Numbered from the stretch's first letter, positions 54,744-63,849 are shown. The stretch is 64,000 bases of DNA from an uncultured Lachnospiraceae bacterium (GCA_947175035.1 CAMWLG010000003.1:56292-120291); one strand, 5' to 3'. Made by a program: numbers and translations. Notes: generated from the letters alone by a model not told the origin.

Positions 54744-54772
54744 ATTGTATATCAAAAAAGCATAAAAAGCAA
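54744..54772 (-). promoter_or_regulatory. Promoter of MATE operon
   Basis: Minus strand TTGCTT (54772-54767), 17-nt spacer, TACAAT (54749-54744), starting RNA a few bases before the leader peptide. Confidence 0.65.
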
Positions 54773-54889
54773 TAAAAAAGGGAATTTTTTCTCCTGTCCG
54801 GTTGCGCTATCAAAACGGGTTTTTACGTAATTGGCATTAGGTAGAATTATATATTTCCGATATTTTAAGTGAGAGTCAAAGGAGGGCAT

Positions 54890-55585
54890 ATGATAAAAAT
54901 TGCAATATGTGATGATGAAAAGAACATAAGGAGCTATCTTGCCTCGCTTATCAAAGAGCAGAATGTAGAGTGTGAAATTACGGAGTATGCTTCTGCTGAT
55001 GAATACCTGTCAAGCGGTATAGAGCATGATTTACTGTTCTTGGATATAGAGTTAAAGGGTTCTGTGTCTGGTATGGAAATGGCAAGACAGATTAGGGGCA
55101 TGCGGCAGATCAGACAACCCGTTATCATTTTTGTTACGGGCTATGAAAAATATGTGTATGACGCTTTTGACGTGGACGCATTTCAATATCTGGTAAAGCC
55201 TGTGAGTGAACAGAAATTTGCAGAGGTTTTCAGACGCGCACAGGAGAAAAAGAAAACGCTGATCATTCAGTATGCTGGGGCAAACAAAGCCATACCGTTA
55301 GATAATATTTACTACATGGAAAGCCAGAGCCATAAGATAGTGCTTTATATAAAAGACCGGGAACAAGCTGGCTTGCGCAGGCTGGAATATTATGCAAAAA
55401 TCGGGGAGCTGGAAGAAGAATTGCAGGGGCGTTTCTGCCGCATACACAAAGGCTATCTTGTCAACCTTTCCTATGTGGACGAATACAGCAGGACAGAAAT
55501 AATACTTACAAACGGGGATAAGCTGCCCCTTTCAAAATATAAGTATGAGGACTTTGTAAAGGCATATCTGCGCTTTATGCAGTAG
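54890..55585 (+). CDS. LytTR-family response regulator
   Basis: 231 aa. The receiver domain (1-120) has the acidic pair D8/D9 and the phosphoacceptor D52 (LLFLDIEL), plus conserved T/K positions (FVTGYEKY, LVKPVS). The C-terminal LytTR DNA-binding domain (about 130-230) shows YYMESQSHKIVLY and CRIHKGYLVNLSYV. The AAAGGAGGGC site sets the start at 54890. It forms a two-component pair with the adjacent GHKL kinase, as in AgrA/AgrC-type peptide-sensing systems, and probably controls the downstream paralog array. Confidence 0.93.
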   Translation: MIKIAICDDEKNIRSYLASLIKEQNVECEITEYASADEYLSSGIEHDLLFLDIELKGSVSGMEMARQIRGMRQIRQPVIIFVTGYEKYVYDAFDVDAFQYLVKPVSEQKFAEVFRRAQEKKKTLIIQYAGANKAIPLDNIYYMESQSHKIVLYIKDREQAGLRRLEYYAKIGELEEELQGRFCRIHKGYLVNLSYVDEYSRTEIILTNGDKLPLSKYKYEDFVKAYLRFMQ

Positions 55586-55597
55586 GGGGACTGAACA

Positions 55598-57004
55598 TTG
55601 AACGAAGCAGGTTATATTCTGGTGGTGGATATTACAGTAAATATTGAGGTGCTTTTATTTGCGGTTTGTATGGCAGCCTTTTTCTATCCGTTTATGATAG
55701 GGCGAAAAGAACAGGGAAAAAGCAGAATCAAAAAGGTTCTTATAGTGATTTTGGTTTATGCATTGATGTATTTTGTAAATATGACAACTTCCATATATGG
55801 CTGGCTGTGTATGATGATCGTGCTTGTGCTTTTGGTAGCTGCGTCCAAATTTTTAGATATGGACAGGGAATTTACACTTTTTTTGGGAGTGATTTTTTTC
55901 TGTATTAAAAATCTGAGTGTGCTGATTATGAGAAGCGTCAGCTATTTTTTGGGGAAAAGTCTTGAGCGTAAAGCAAGAATTACAGAAGATGTAGAAGCTA
56001 TTTTTCGCAATGCGGCATGGAATTTTATTTTTATTACAGTGTTACAAATGATCTTGTTTTCCATTTTGTTGTGCGTTGTGAGGTGGCTGTTAAGGAAAAG
56101 ATCAATAAAACTGCACATGAAAGAATTATGCTACCTACTTTTGATACCAGTCACAGGAATTTTATTTGTAAACATTATATTTCAAATTTTAGTGATAGTG
56201 AATGATGGTCTGGCTTTTCAGCTTTATGAACAATTCCCAGTATTTCTTGGAATTGTGCCTATGGTTGCAGCCCTGTTTTATGCGGCAATTTTAATTACAA
56301 TCGTGTCCTATCAGAAAATGATAAGTTTACAGGAGGAAAAAGAAAAGTATTTTGTCGAACAGCAGCAGGTTCACGCAATACAGGAGCGAATGGAGGAAGT
56401 GGAGCAGTTCTATCATGGCATACGCCAGATGAAGCATGAAATGAAGAACCATTTGACGAATATCAAAGGGCTTGTCAGAAATGGCAGCTATGGAGATATA
56501 GAGCAGTATATAGATCAAATGGACGAAAGCATGAATGTTTTTGAGCTTACCATTAAAACGGGGAATACCGTTACGGACGTGATTGTGAATGACAAGCAGA
56601 AAGCCGCAGAGAAACAGGGGATACAGTTTCAGGCGGAGTTTTCCTATCCCAAATCAGAGGGCTATAATGCGTATGACATAGGGGTTATTATCAACAACCT
56701 TCTGCAAAATGCCTTGGAAGCCTGTGAAAAAATGACAGGGGGTGAAAAATATATTTATCTTTCCGGCAGGCAGAAGAAAAAGTTTTATTTGATAAATGTG
56801 AAAAATTCATATGAGGGGGAGGTGACCTTTGACGCAAAAACCAATCTTCCAATTTCCTCAAAAGGAAAGGATATCTCTCTGCATGGCATTGGCTTATCCA
56901 ATGTAAAGCGTGAGGTAGATAAATACATGGGAGATGTGGACATTAAAGTAAAGAAGAACGAATTTAGCGTAACCGTGTTGTTACAGGAAAGGAGAAAGAG
57001 ATGA
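55598..57004 (+). CDS. AgrC-like GHKL sensor histidine kinase
   Basis: 468 aa, start TTG 55598 after GGGGGA. About six membrane helices occupy residues 1-235. A coiled segment leads to the phosphoacceptor region QMKHEMKNHLTNIKGL (about 277-292), then a GHKL ATPase with NNLLQNALEAC (N-box, about 366-376) and GIGLSNVKREV (G-box). This is the topology of peptide-sensing kinases. No peptide precursor or AgrB-like processing gene is visible nearby. Its 3' end is duplicated at 61038-61132. Confidence 0.92.
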   Translation: MNEAGYILVVDITVNIEVLLFAVCMAAFFYPFMIGRKEQGKSRIKKVLIVILVYALMYFVNMTTSIYGWLCMMIVLVLLVAASKFLDMDREFTLFLGVIFFCIKNLSVLIMRSVSYFLGKSLERKARITEDVEAIFRNAAWNFIFITVLQMILFSILLCVVRWLLRKRSIKLHMKELCYLLLIPVTGILFVNIIFQILVIVNDGLAFQLYEQFPVFLGIVPMVAALFYAAILITIVSYQKMISLQEEKEKYFVEQQQVHAIQERMEEVEQFYHGIRQMKHEMKNHLTNIKGLVRNGSYGDIEQYIDQMDESMNVFELTIKTGNTVTDVIVNDKQKAAEKQGIQFQAEFSYPKSEGYNAYDIGVIINNLLQNALEACEKMTGGEKYIYLSGRQKKKFYLINVKNSYEGEVTFDAKTNLPISSKGKDISLHGIGLSNVKREVDKYMGDVDIKVKKNEFSVTVLLQERRKR

Positions 57005-57630
57005 GTGTTTTAGGAGTAAATGGTGCTTTAATGGGGGCATACCAATATGCGAACAGGACACAAAAAACAGGTACAGGAGGGGTAAGTTTCACAGAGCAGT
57101 TACAGAAAACAGGGGAAGCGGCGAATGCATCAAAAGTGGATGCATACACGGAATATCTCCAGTCAAAGTATGGCAATGTGAAAATCCAGAGTGTCGGGAA
57201 AGACCAGCAGAGCCTGGATCGGGCGGGAAAGAGCATGAGCGGCAATGATGTTGTGATAGCACCGAATATTTTGGAACAAATGGCAAATGACCCGAAAAAA
57301 GCAAGTTACTATGAACAAAAGATAGATGATTTCTTTGACGCTATCCCAAGACTAACGGCTTCGTTTGCGTCAAAAGGACTTGTCTATGAACCGGGTGGCG
57401 TGGTAGTCCATGAGGACGGAAGCGTAACGTATATCGGTGGTTGCAGTGATTCTCCGGAACGTGTGGCAGAAGTGAATGCAATCAATAAAGCAAAACGGGA
57501 GAAAGAAGCGGCGCAGCGCAAGGCAAATTTGGAACACAGTAGGGATGCGGCAGAAGAACGGCAACGGCAGATTGAGATAGCTTATAGAAAGCAGAGCATG
57601 GCGAAGGTTCTTACCAATTATACAAATTGA
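57001..57630 (+). CDS. Array protein 1 (about 200-aa family of unknown function)
   Basis: 209 aa, start overlapping the kinase stop (ATGA). Begins MSVLGVNGALMGAYQYANRT. The core VVIAPNILEQMANDPKKASYY (in part, about 82-101) followed by GGVVVHEDGSVTYI (about 127-140) is shared by its neighbours, and a charged C-terminal helix (REKEAAQRKANLEHSR) ends it. There is no signal peptide or membrane span. It may belong to a family annotated as DUF6033, unverified. Coupling to the kinase suggests a signalling-linked function. Confidence 0.75.
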   Translation: MSVLGVNGALMGAYQYANRTQKTGTGGVSFTEQLQKTGEAANASKVDAYTEYLQSKYGNVKIQSVGKDQQSLDRAGKSMSGNDVVIAPNILEQMANDPKKASYYEQKIDDFFDAIPRLTASFASKGLVYEPGGVVVHEDGSVTYIGGCSDSPERVAEVNAINKAKREKEAAQRKANLEHSRDAAEERQRQIEIAYRKQSMAKVLTNYTN

Positions 57631-57669
57631 TAGCATACAAATTGATAGCATCAAAGAAAGGTTGGTAGC

Positions 57670-58302
57670 ATGGATATTCAAGCAATTTTGCCGCAAATCA
57701 ATAATGCTGTATATTTATCAAGTAACAGCATAAAGTGCGGGGGCGAATTTGAGAAGCTTTTACAACAAGTGAATGAAGACACCGATATTGCAGAAATGAA
57801 GAAATTTCTGGATGAAAAGTTTAATGTCAATACGGTTGTTGTAGATTACAGTTGTGGAAAAACAGATACAGAAGCAGAAATGTATGACACTGCAATGTTG
57901 AAAGAATATGATATGCATGGCGGGAGGAATGTAGTTATCTCAAAGAAAGCCTTATTAAGAATGAAAAAGGACACTGCCTTTAGGCAGGAGGTGTATAAGT
58001 CGATCAAAGATATACCGTGGTCAAGTAAACTGACTGGCGGCGAGGTGAAAGGCAACGGAGTATTTATTCATGAGGACGGGACAGGTGGCTACTATTTGGA
58101 GTTTGACTGGGGCGATGATGATGAAAAAGCAAAGCCCAAAAAACATAAAGTGATGTACTCTGACAGTTCGGAAATAAAAGAGTTAAATACTCCGGCATTA
58201 GATGAATTGAGCAACATGGGATTACAGGCAGATAGTTTTATTTCTCTAATGGGGGCAGAAATGAAAGGGGCAAAAAAGAATGAGTATTTTAGGAGTAAAT
58301 GA
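57670..58302 (+). CDS. Array protein 2 (same family, diverged)
   Basis: 210 aa. The N-terminus MDIQAILPQINNAVYL lacks the MS-x-x-GVN start, but the core is shared: NVVISKKALLRMKKDTAFR (about 81-99) and GNGVFIHEDGTGGYYLEF (about 124-141). Acidic and soluble. The preceding 40 bp carry AAAGGTTGG. The end overlaps the next gene by 23 bp. Confidence 0.72.
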   Translation: MDIQAILPQINNAVYLSSNSIKCGGEFEKLLQQVNEDTDIAEMKKFLDEKFNVNTVVVDYSCGKTDTEAEMYDTAMLKEYDMHGGRNVVISKKALLRMKKDTAFRQEVYKSIKDIPWSSKLTGGEVKGNGVFIHEDGTGGYYLEFDWGDDDEKAKPKKHKVMYSDSSEIKELNTPALDELSNMGLQADSFISLMGAEMKGAKKNEYFRSK

Positions 58303-59005
58303 TATTTTGGGTGTATACCAATATGCGAACAAGACACAAAAAACAGCCGTAAGCGGGACAAGTTTTATGGAGCAGTTACAAAAGACTGGAGAAGCGGCGA
58401 ATACATCAAAAGAAGATACCTACACGGAGTATCTAAAACACAGATATGGGACAGGGGTATCTATCCAGAATGTAGGAAAAGACCAAAACAGCATGGATCG
58501 CATTGGTGCGGGAACCGCGGGGACTGGAAATGTAGTGATTGCACAAAACATTTTGGAACAAATGGCAAATAATCCTGAAAAAGCTGCCTATTATGAGGGA
58601 AAGATACAGGATTATTTTAATTCACTGCCAAGGTATCAAGCAGAGCTTTCGGCAATGGGGCATGAAATTCATTCTTCTGGTATTGTCATTCATCCAGATG
58701 GAACCGTCACACATTACATCAGTGGGGATTTAAAACCGGAAGTAAGGGCAAAGATAGAGGCTAAAATGAAAGCGGAGGACGAGGAAAAGGCAAAAAGGAA
58801 AAGACGGTATCAAGAACTCAGCAAGGAGGCAGAAGAAAAACGAAGACTGGAAATGGAGTTAGCATACAAACGCCAAAGCAGGACAGAGTTACTTGCTAAA
58901 CAAGCAGTTGATACAAGCAGGGTTACATATACAACTACGCCGGAAGTTATGAGTTCTGCGGTTGCGGCTTATGAAAATAATATCATGGGGGCAACAGGCA
59001 TTTAA
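58280..59005 (+). CDS. Array protein 3 (close paralog of protein 1)
   Basis: 241 aa. MSILGVNDILGVYQYANKTQ and the following YTEYLKHRYG closely match array protein 1, as do NVVIAQNILEQMANNPEKAA (about 90-109) and SSGIVIHPDGTVTHYI (about 136-151). The C-terminal charged helix (AKRKRRYQELSKEAEEKRR) is longer. AAAGGGG precedes ATG 58280. The similarity to protein 1 indicates recent tandem duplication. Confidence 0.75.
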   Translation: MSILGVNDILGVYQYANKTQKTAVSGTSFMEQLQKTGEAANTSKEDTYTEYLKHRYGTGVSIQNVGKDQNSMDRIGAGTAGTGNVVIAQNILEQMANNPEKAAYYEGKIQDYFNSLPRYQAELSAMGHEIHSSGIVIHPDGTVTHYISGDLKPEVRAKIEAKMKAEDEEKAKRKRRYQELSKEAEEKRRLEMELAYKRQSRTELLAKQAVDTSRVTYTTTPEVMSSAVAAYENNIMGATGI

Positions 59006-59029
59006 AATCAGTAATAGTGGAGGAACAAA

Positions 59030-59504
59030 GAGGGATTTCACATCAATAAATGGAATAAGCAAGGGCTATTTAGGAAGTTTTTATAGCCAGAGTATTGTGG
59101 CAACGTAATGACTATCCATTTGAAATGTTCTTTGAAGATAATTTGAGTAAATCAGTTTTAGACTGGAACCGACATCAGAAAATCCGTCTATGCTAGACGC
59201 AGGTGTGCAGGCAAGGTTAAACGCAGCAAGGGGAAAATATGCAATAGTAGTTCCGCCTGCGTTGGAGAAAAAACTGGAAAATAATCCCAAACTGTCCCAA
59301 AACATTATGAATAAAATATCTGCCCTTATCAAAGAGCAGGATTCAGTGCCAAGCTGTATGGATTCCTTTAACATTACTCTTGATGATGAGGGTAATATCT
59401 CAAATTACAGGTTGTCGGGTGGTGGCGGGGAAATCACGATCACACGGAGAAATGGGCAAAAAAGCAGAGATGAAGAAATAGTAGATTTTTATTTTTGGAA
59501 GTAA
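59030..59504 (+). pseudogene. Decayed array paralog
   Basis: Broken frames in order: GDFTSINGISKGYLGSFYSQ, then NDYPFEMFFEDNLSKSVLDW in another frame, then from 59190 an open 104-codon piece with YAIVVPPALEKKLENNPKLS, the family core. Frame changes and stops between them show a decayed gene. A further fragment at about 59521-59619 (MATGHLSERKLDDPKL, then a stop) follows. Confidence 0.6.
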
Positions 59505-59667
59505 AGATGGGATTGATACAATGGCAACTGGACATTTGAGTGAGCGAAAACTTGATGATCCGAAGTTATGAAATGATGAAGATTGGGTGCAGAAGTTTTT
59601 GACAAATAGATATTTATGAGAAGTGGGATATGTCCCTCAAAGACGAGAAAGCGGGCATAAAAAATCA

Positions 59668-60561
59668 CTACCGGCTGTCACTTTCCAGCTGCTTTCGCAG
59701 GCGGGCCATTTCCGCTTGCATCTCCGCCATTGCTGCTTTTGTGTCAGCAAGTTCGGTAATCATCTCTTCGATTTGAGCGTCTTTTTCTTCAATCTGTGCG
59801 GCTTGTTCTTCGAGCTGTTTCTTCCACGATCTTATGTCCCTGTAGTACTCTTCCCTGTCGAGGCAGCGCTTCCGCATCATGTCGTCCGCGTTCATGCGGA
59901 AGATGGAGTTGGAGGCTTCCGTCATATATTCGCTGTTCTGTGCTATCATTTTCAATCCCTCCCATGTGGTCGCTTTGAAGAGCTTTGCCCAGTGGTCGAT
60001 CCCCCAGGCTTTGTCCTCTTCCGTCGCCAGTTCCGTATGTCTTAAGTCTAACACATGGAGGGTGAGTTTGTCACTATAGATTTTATGGGTTCTAATATTC
60101 ATAAACTTGTTTGTGGCATAAAATTCAGGTTCACCCGCAAATAAGGTAAAATCCAAGATGCCAATATGTACCACTGGCAAGGTATCTGCGTACTCCTGCC
60201 CCTGTGACAGGCTGTCGAGGTTACGGCACAGGTAGACGAGGGAACGATCCACCCAGTTGGCGTTCCGCTCCACCTGCATCTCAAGGTTGATTAGCTCGTG
60301 GTTGTTCAGCATCACATTGATATCGAGTCGGATTTCTTTGTCCTGGCAAGCGTCTCCGAGGACGATGGGGTTTGTGACCTCCACGGAGGAGATGTCTTCC
60401 GGTGGGATGTGGAGCAGGGAGCTGATCAGCCCGGTGAGCGCCTTGTTGTTGGACTGTAGGACGGCGCGGAACATGTAGTCGTTGGTCATGGGAAAGTCAA
60501 ATTTTCCCGTGGCAGCCTCCAGCTCCGGCAAGAAATGAACAGTGTTTGGTAAATTGGTCAT
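59668..60561 (-). CDS. Rpn-family PD-(D/E)XK nuclease / putative transposase
   Basis: 297 aa. FDFPMTNDYMFRAVL (about 21-35), the nuclease core LDINVMLNNHELINLEMQV (about 78-96; D and E-x-Q of PD-(D/E)XK) and the WVDRSLVYLCR helix mark the Rpn/YhgA-like recombination-promoting nucleases. The C-terminus is a long coiled coil (QLEEQAAQIEEKDAQIEEM, about 238-290). The gene is opposite to and interrupts the paralog array; such genes are mobile in Clostridia. Its composition is GC-richer than its surroundings. Confidence 0.88.
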   Translation of the reverse strand: MTNLPNTVHFLPELEAATGKFDFPMTNDYMFRAVLQSNNKALTGLISSLLHIPPEDISSVEVTNPIVLGDACQDKEIRLDINVMLNNHELINLEMQVERNANWVDRSLVYLCRNLDSLSQGQEYADTLPVVHIGILDFTLFAGEPEFYATNKFMNIRTHKIYSDKLTLHVLDLRHTELATEEDKAWGIDHWAKLFKATTWEGLKMIAQNSEYMTEASNSIFRMNADDMMRKRCLDREEYYRDIRSWKKQLEEQAAQIEEKDAQIEEMITELADTKAAMAEMQAEMARLRKQLESDSR

Positions 60562-61037
60562 AAAGTGTCCTTTCCGTGTTTTGTGTGGGCATCACGGAAT
60601 ATTCAAAAACACGCCAATAATGCGTATGATCACATATGTCCGATGCCTTGCAAAACACTAAAAATCATTGGTTGACAGTAACAAAATTAAACTTTGGGAA
60701 TACGGCGAAACGCCGAAAAGAAGACCTTGCGTATACAACAGTCTCTTGATTTGACAGCATCATTATAGCATCCTTCTGCCAAAAAGAAAAGTATATTTTG
60801 CAATTGCATATTTTGCAATTGGTCTCCCCCCGTGATGGGGGCAATATAAACATTATAGTCATTTCATGTCCTCAATAGTCGCTTGGTGCAATCTGGGTTG
60901 GAAAACGGGTGGCATCTGCCGATAGATTTTATGAAACGGCATATTTTATATGTAGACCAAGACTGGCGCAAAAAACTTGGTCAAGGATAATGCCCTGTCA
61001 AAAATTCATTTAGGAGGAGGTGACATTTGATTTTCCT
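60562..61037. other. Intergenic stretch with small repeats
   Basis: No gene. Visible: CGGCG-AAA-CGCCG hairpin (about 60703-60715), two copies of ATATTTTGCAATTG in tandem (about 60793-60821) and CCCCCCGTGATGGGGG (about 60826-60841). Confidence 0.5.
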
Positions 61038-61132
61038 TTTGGGAAAGGATTTATCTATACATGAGAGATGTAGAGATTAGGGTAAAGAAAAATGAATTTA
61101 GTGTAACCATGTTGTTACAGGAAAGGAGAAAA
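61038..61132 (+). repeat. Duplicated 3' end of the sensor kinase gene
   Basis: Reads RDVEIRVKKNEFSVTMLLQE, nearly identical to the kinase C-terminus (GDVDIKVKKNEFSVTVLLQE, bases about 56935-56991). Bases 61038-61062 also match kinase DNA further upstream, with about 45 bases deleted between. It supplies the ribosome site for the following array gene, as the kinase does for array protein 1. Confidence 0.85.
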
Positions 61133-61765
61133 ATGAATACTAGTGGTGTATATGGCATGGGAGTAAATACACATGCCTACACAAAAAACAGCAAGAAAAC
61201 AACGGAAACAGGTTGTTTTGCGGACGAAGTGCAGAAGGCAGAGAAAAGCCGGAGTACGCAAACTAAGTCAAATTCGTCAGCATGGGCGGGAGATATGGTT
61301 ATTCCACAGCCACCGACTTACAGAGGCTTTGTTTATGACAATTCTATTTCCAATAAGTCCAAAGAAGAAATGACAATGGACGAATACAAGCAGTGGTTCA
61401 TGCATGAGATGTCAGGTATGCCGGTCAGCGATTGGTATCGCACCACCTGTGTAGGAGGGGCACTGACAATCACAGAAGAATGTTTTGAAAGAATGAAAAA
61501 TGATCCGGAATGGGAGAAAACTGTCTTGGGCATGGTGAGGAATATGTATTCGTCAAGTGGGCTCATGGGTTCTAAGATGATTGGCTACCAAGTAATCGGG
61601 GCTTCGCCGGAACAATGCCATGGAGAGGGAATACCTGTGAAAAGTTCCAATTCTTCTCTTTCTGCAAGTGATAAAAAATCTTGGTGGGAGAAACGCCATG
61701 AGAAAATGGAAGAATTATTAAAGGAACAGGAAAAGGAAGTTATAAAATACATGTGTATTTTGTAG
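61133..61765 (+). CDS. Array protein 5 (family member after kinase remnant)
   Basis: 210 aa. The true start is ATG 61133 after GGAAAGGAGAA; the frame upstream to 61061 is kinase remnant. MNTSGVYGMGVNTHAYTKN, then the core LTITEECFERMKNDPEWEKT (about 115-134). The HEDG segment is replaced by a less conserved region. A basic-acidic C-terminal helix (WEKRHEKMEELLKEQEKE) ends it. Soluble, no signal peptide. Confidence 0.72.
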   Translation: MNTSGVYGMGVNTHAYTKNSKKTTETGCFADEVQKAEKSRSTQTKSNSSAWAGDMVIPQPPTYRGFVYDNSISNKSKEEMTMDEYKQWFMHEMSGMPVSDWYRTTCVGGALTITEECFERMKNDPEWEKTVLGMVRNMYSSSGLMGSKMIGYQVIGASPEQCHGEGIPVKSSNSSLSASDKKSWWEKRHEKMEELLKEQEKEVIKYMCIL

Positions 61766-61774
61766 AAAAACAAA

Positions 61775-61822
61775 TATGCCCGGACTTATCATAAGGGGGC
61801 ATAGGCGATTCTGAATGACAGA
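61775..61822. repeat. Intergenic two-hairpin cassette, copy 1
   Basis: TATGCCC/GGGGGCATA hairpin followed by CGATTC-TGAATGACAGAA-GAACCG. The same unit recurs at 62462-62514 with few changes, each after an array gene. Confidence 0.65.
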
Positions 61823-61863
61823 AGAACCGCCAATGAATATTGATCACATGGAGGATTTGAAAA

Positions 61864-62460
61864 ATGAGTGTTAGCGGAATTGGAACAACAGGCTATCCGA
61901 TAGCAGGGTATGATACAAGAAAGACAGAAAGAAATGCTGCAGGAGGAAACTTTGCCAAACAAGTGACGGAAGCGGCGCAGGCAACAGGACAGACTTCAAC
62001 AGCCATTTTGCATGGCTCCAATGAAGAAACGGGGGATATTGCAATTTTCTCTAATGTGGATGTAGTAAACAATTCATCTATTACTGTATATAAAACACAG
62101 GATTTTGATCCGAGTAATCCGGTTTATAAAGTGAAAATATGGGATCAGGACGGAAATGTAACAGAACGAATGATAGATGTTTCTAAGGTAGACCCGAAAA
62201 ACTGTGATACGGCTGAAATGTATGCGTACACTTCCAATCTGAAAGAAAGCGGAAAAGGCAGTTTTGAAGATACCGTTCTGAAAGCCGCAGTTGCAAAAGC
62301 CGTAAAAAATGCAGAACAGAGAAGTTCCGGCTCTTGGAGTTTTTCCACAAAGATGAATTGGGTGGATATTGTCAAAGATATTATACAGTCAGAGTATAGT
62401 TATGGAGATTTGAAAGGCTATATGGAATGGCAGAAGTTTTTAGGGTTTCTGGATAAGTAA
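61864..62460 (+). CDS. Array protein 6 (second subfamily)
   Basis: 198 aa. MSVSGIGTTGYPIAGYDTRK at the start recalls the array's MSV-x-GI opening. The core is SSITVYKTQDFDPSNPVYKV (about 70-89), then GNVTERMIDVSKVD, WVDIVKDII and LKGYMEWQKFLGFL, closely shared with the protein at 63241. No membrane segment. GGAGGATTTG precedes ATG 61864. Confidence 0.72.
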   Translation: MSVSGIGTTGYPIAGYDTRKTERNAAGGNFAKQVTEAAQATGQTSTAILHGSNEETGDIAIFSNVDVVNNSSITVYKTQDFDPSNPVYKVKIWDQDGNVTERMIDVSKVDPKNCDTAEMYAYTSNLKESGKGSFEDTVLKAAVAKAVKNAEQRSSGSWSFSTKMNWVDIVKDIIQSEYSYGDLKGYMEWQKFLGFLDK

Positions 62461-62461
62461 A

Positions 62462-62514
62462 ATGCCCGGACTTGTTAAAGGGGGCATAGGCGGTTCTGAA
62501 TGACAGAAGAACCG
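62462..62514. repeat. Intergenic two-hairpin cassette, copy 2
   Basis: ATGCCC/GGGCAT and CGGTTC/GAACCG hairpins, nearly identical to copy 1, directly after the stop codon of array protein 6. Confidence 0.65.
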
Positions 62515-62544
62515 CTAATAATACATAAAATTGGAGGAATTGAT

Positions 62545-63162
62545 ATGGCAATTGGAGCAATATCGGGCAATTATATGAATCCTTATAGTCTGCCGGCAAG
62601 GACGGGCAGGGGGAAATCCCTAGGGAATGATGCCATTAAAAACAGGGTAAATTCCGGCTACGAAGTGGTTCAATACCCCACAACTTATATCTATTGTCAT
62701 CAGGCATGTAAAGAGTTTGATACTTCTCTAGACGGTAATCAATGTCAATTTGGTATCTATTATGAGGACGGTTCCGCTTTGGACATTTACAAATCCCCAG
62801 GATATACCAACGAAATGCCTCTTGTGGATATCTATATGCGCAATCCGGATGGGGAGTGGAGCAAGGAAACAATCAATGCAAAGGAGATCGATCTGACAAA
62901 TTGTTCTTTTGCGGAAATGCGCGCTGCCATGGTCTATTTAAAGGAAAGCGGTGTTATAACTGATAACTGGACATATGTAGAGTTAAGCCGTGCTAATGAA
63001 AATGATCCTGATGTTTCCTATGAGGATATTTTTGCACCCCAGAATTGGGTGGAACGGGTGGCTAGATGGATGCAGTATCAAATAGAAGGCGGAGAATATG
63101 CGGCATACAAACGCTTTGCCTGTCTATACACAGCTTTTACCGATTATATGGCACATGATTGA
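62545..63162 (+). CDS. Array protein 7 (diverged member of second subfamily)
   Basis: 205 aa from ATG 62545 (TTGGAGGAATTG). MAIGAISGNYMNPYSLPART, then GIYYEDGSALDIYKSPGYTN and VDIYMRNPDGEWSKETINAK, aligning in order with the ITVYK-DFDP-WD-GNVTERM layout of proteins 6 and 8; NWVERVARWMQYQIEGGEY replaces the C-terminal helix. Soluble. Confidence 0.7.
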   Translation: MAIGAISGNYMNPYSLPARTGRGKSLGNDAIKNRVNSGYEVVQYPTTYIYCHQACKEFDTSLDGNQCQFGIYYEDGSALDIYKSPGYTNEMPLVDIYMRNPDGEWSKETINAKEIDLTNCSFAEMRAAMVYLKESGVITDNWTYVELSRANENDPDVSYEDIFAPQNWVERVARWMQYQIEGGEYAAYKRFACLYTAFTDYMAHD

Positions 63163-63240
63163 TTTGATTCAGGTCTAAGTACAGGATTGTTGTTTGGTAT
63201 TTTTGCAGATAAATTTATTGATAGCAATGGAGGATATAGA

Positions 63241-63807
63241 ATGTCAGTAGCAGGAATTAATGGAACAGCAAATTGCCCTGTCTATACACCGTGTAAAGCA
63301 ACAGGGAATGTAGCAAATAATAATTTTAGCCAACATATTAACCAGGCAAAGGCGGGAAGTATACATACTTTGCATTGGTTCGATACAGCGGAGGGCGATA
63401 AGCCATTAGGGGCGCTTGGGGATAAAGGAAACAACAGTATCACGGTATATAAGCCAAAGGATTTTGACCCGGAAAATCCCGTATATAAGGTTAAGACATG
63501 GGACGCAGAGGGCAATGTGACGGAACGAATGGTGGATGTGTCAAAGGCAGATGCCAAAAACAGTGACAGGGCAGATATGTTTGCATATGCTTGTTATTTG
63601 ACGGACAGTGGACAATACCCGGAAGCACAAAATACATTCTGCCGTATACCGAGTTCTGATGAACAGTCGGAGCATTTGTCAGACTCTTTTAAGACCGGGA
63701 AATTTAACTGGCTGGAACTTGCAAAGAGCTTTATGCAAATGCAGTATGACGCAGGGAATTTACGGGGGTATCTTGATTACAAGAAATTTGTAGATTTTTT
63801 TGCTTAA
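63241..63807 (+). CDS. Array protein 8 (second subfamily)
   Basis: 188 aa. MSVAGINGTANCPVYTPCKA, then NSITVYKPKDFDPENPVYKV (about 62-81), GNVTERMVDVSKADAKN and LRGYLDYKKFVDFFA. Very similar to array protein 6, so a recent duplicate. GGAGGATATAG precedes ATG 63241; the longer upstream frame is intergenic. Confidence 0.74.
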   Translation: MSVAGINGTANCPVYTPCKATGNVANNNFSQHINQAKAGSIHTLHWFDTAEGDKPLGALGDKGNNSITVYKPKDFDPENPVYKVKTWDAEGNVTERMVDVSKADAKNSDRADMFAYACYLTDSGQYPEAQNTFCRIPSSDEQSEHLSDSFKTGKFNWLELAKSFMQMQYDAGNLRGYLDYKKFVDFFA

Positions 63808-63813
63808 AAATTA

Positions 63814-63849
63814 TTCCGCAGAGGCGCATAAACCTTTGCTTCTGCGGAA
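63814..63849. repeat. Hairpin after array protein 8
   Basis: TTCCGCAGA (63814-63822) pairs with TCTGCGGAA (63841-63849), followed by TGCTCGGACTTATTATGAGA, a diverged version of the cassette start. It has no T-run. Confidence 0.55.

Noticed and set aside
59668..60561. Insertion sequence with terminal inverted repeats around the Rpn gene
   Set aside because: No convincing terminal inverted repeats or target duplications could be seen at its edges.
60793..60821. CRISPR array from the repeated ATATTTTGCAATTG
   Set aside because: Only two short adjacent copies without spacers; no cas genes in the window.
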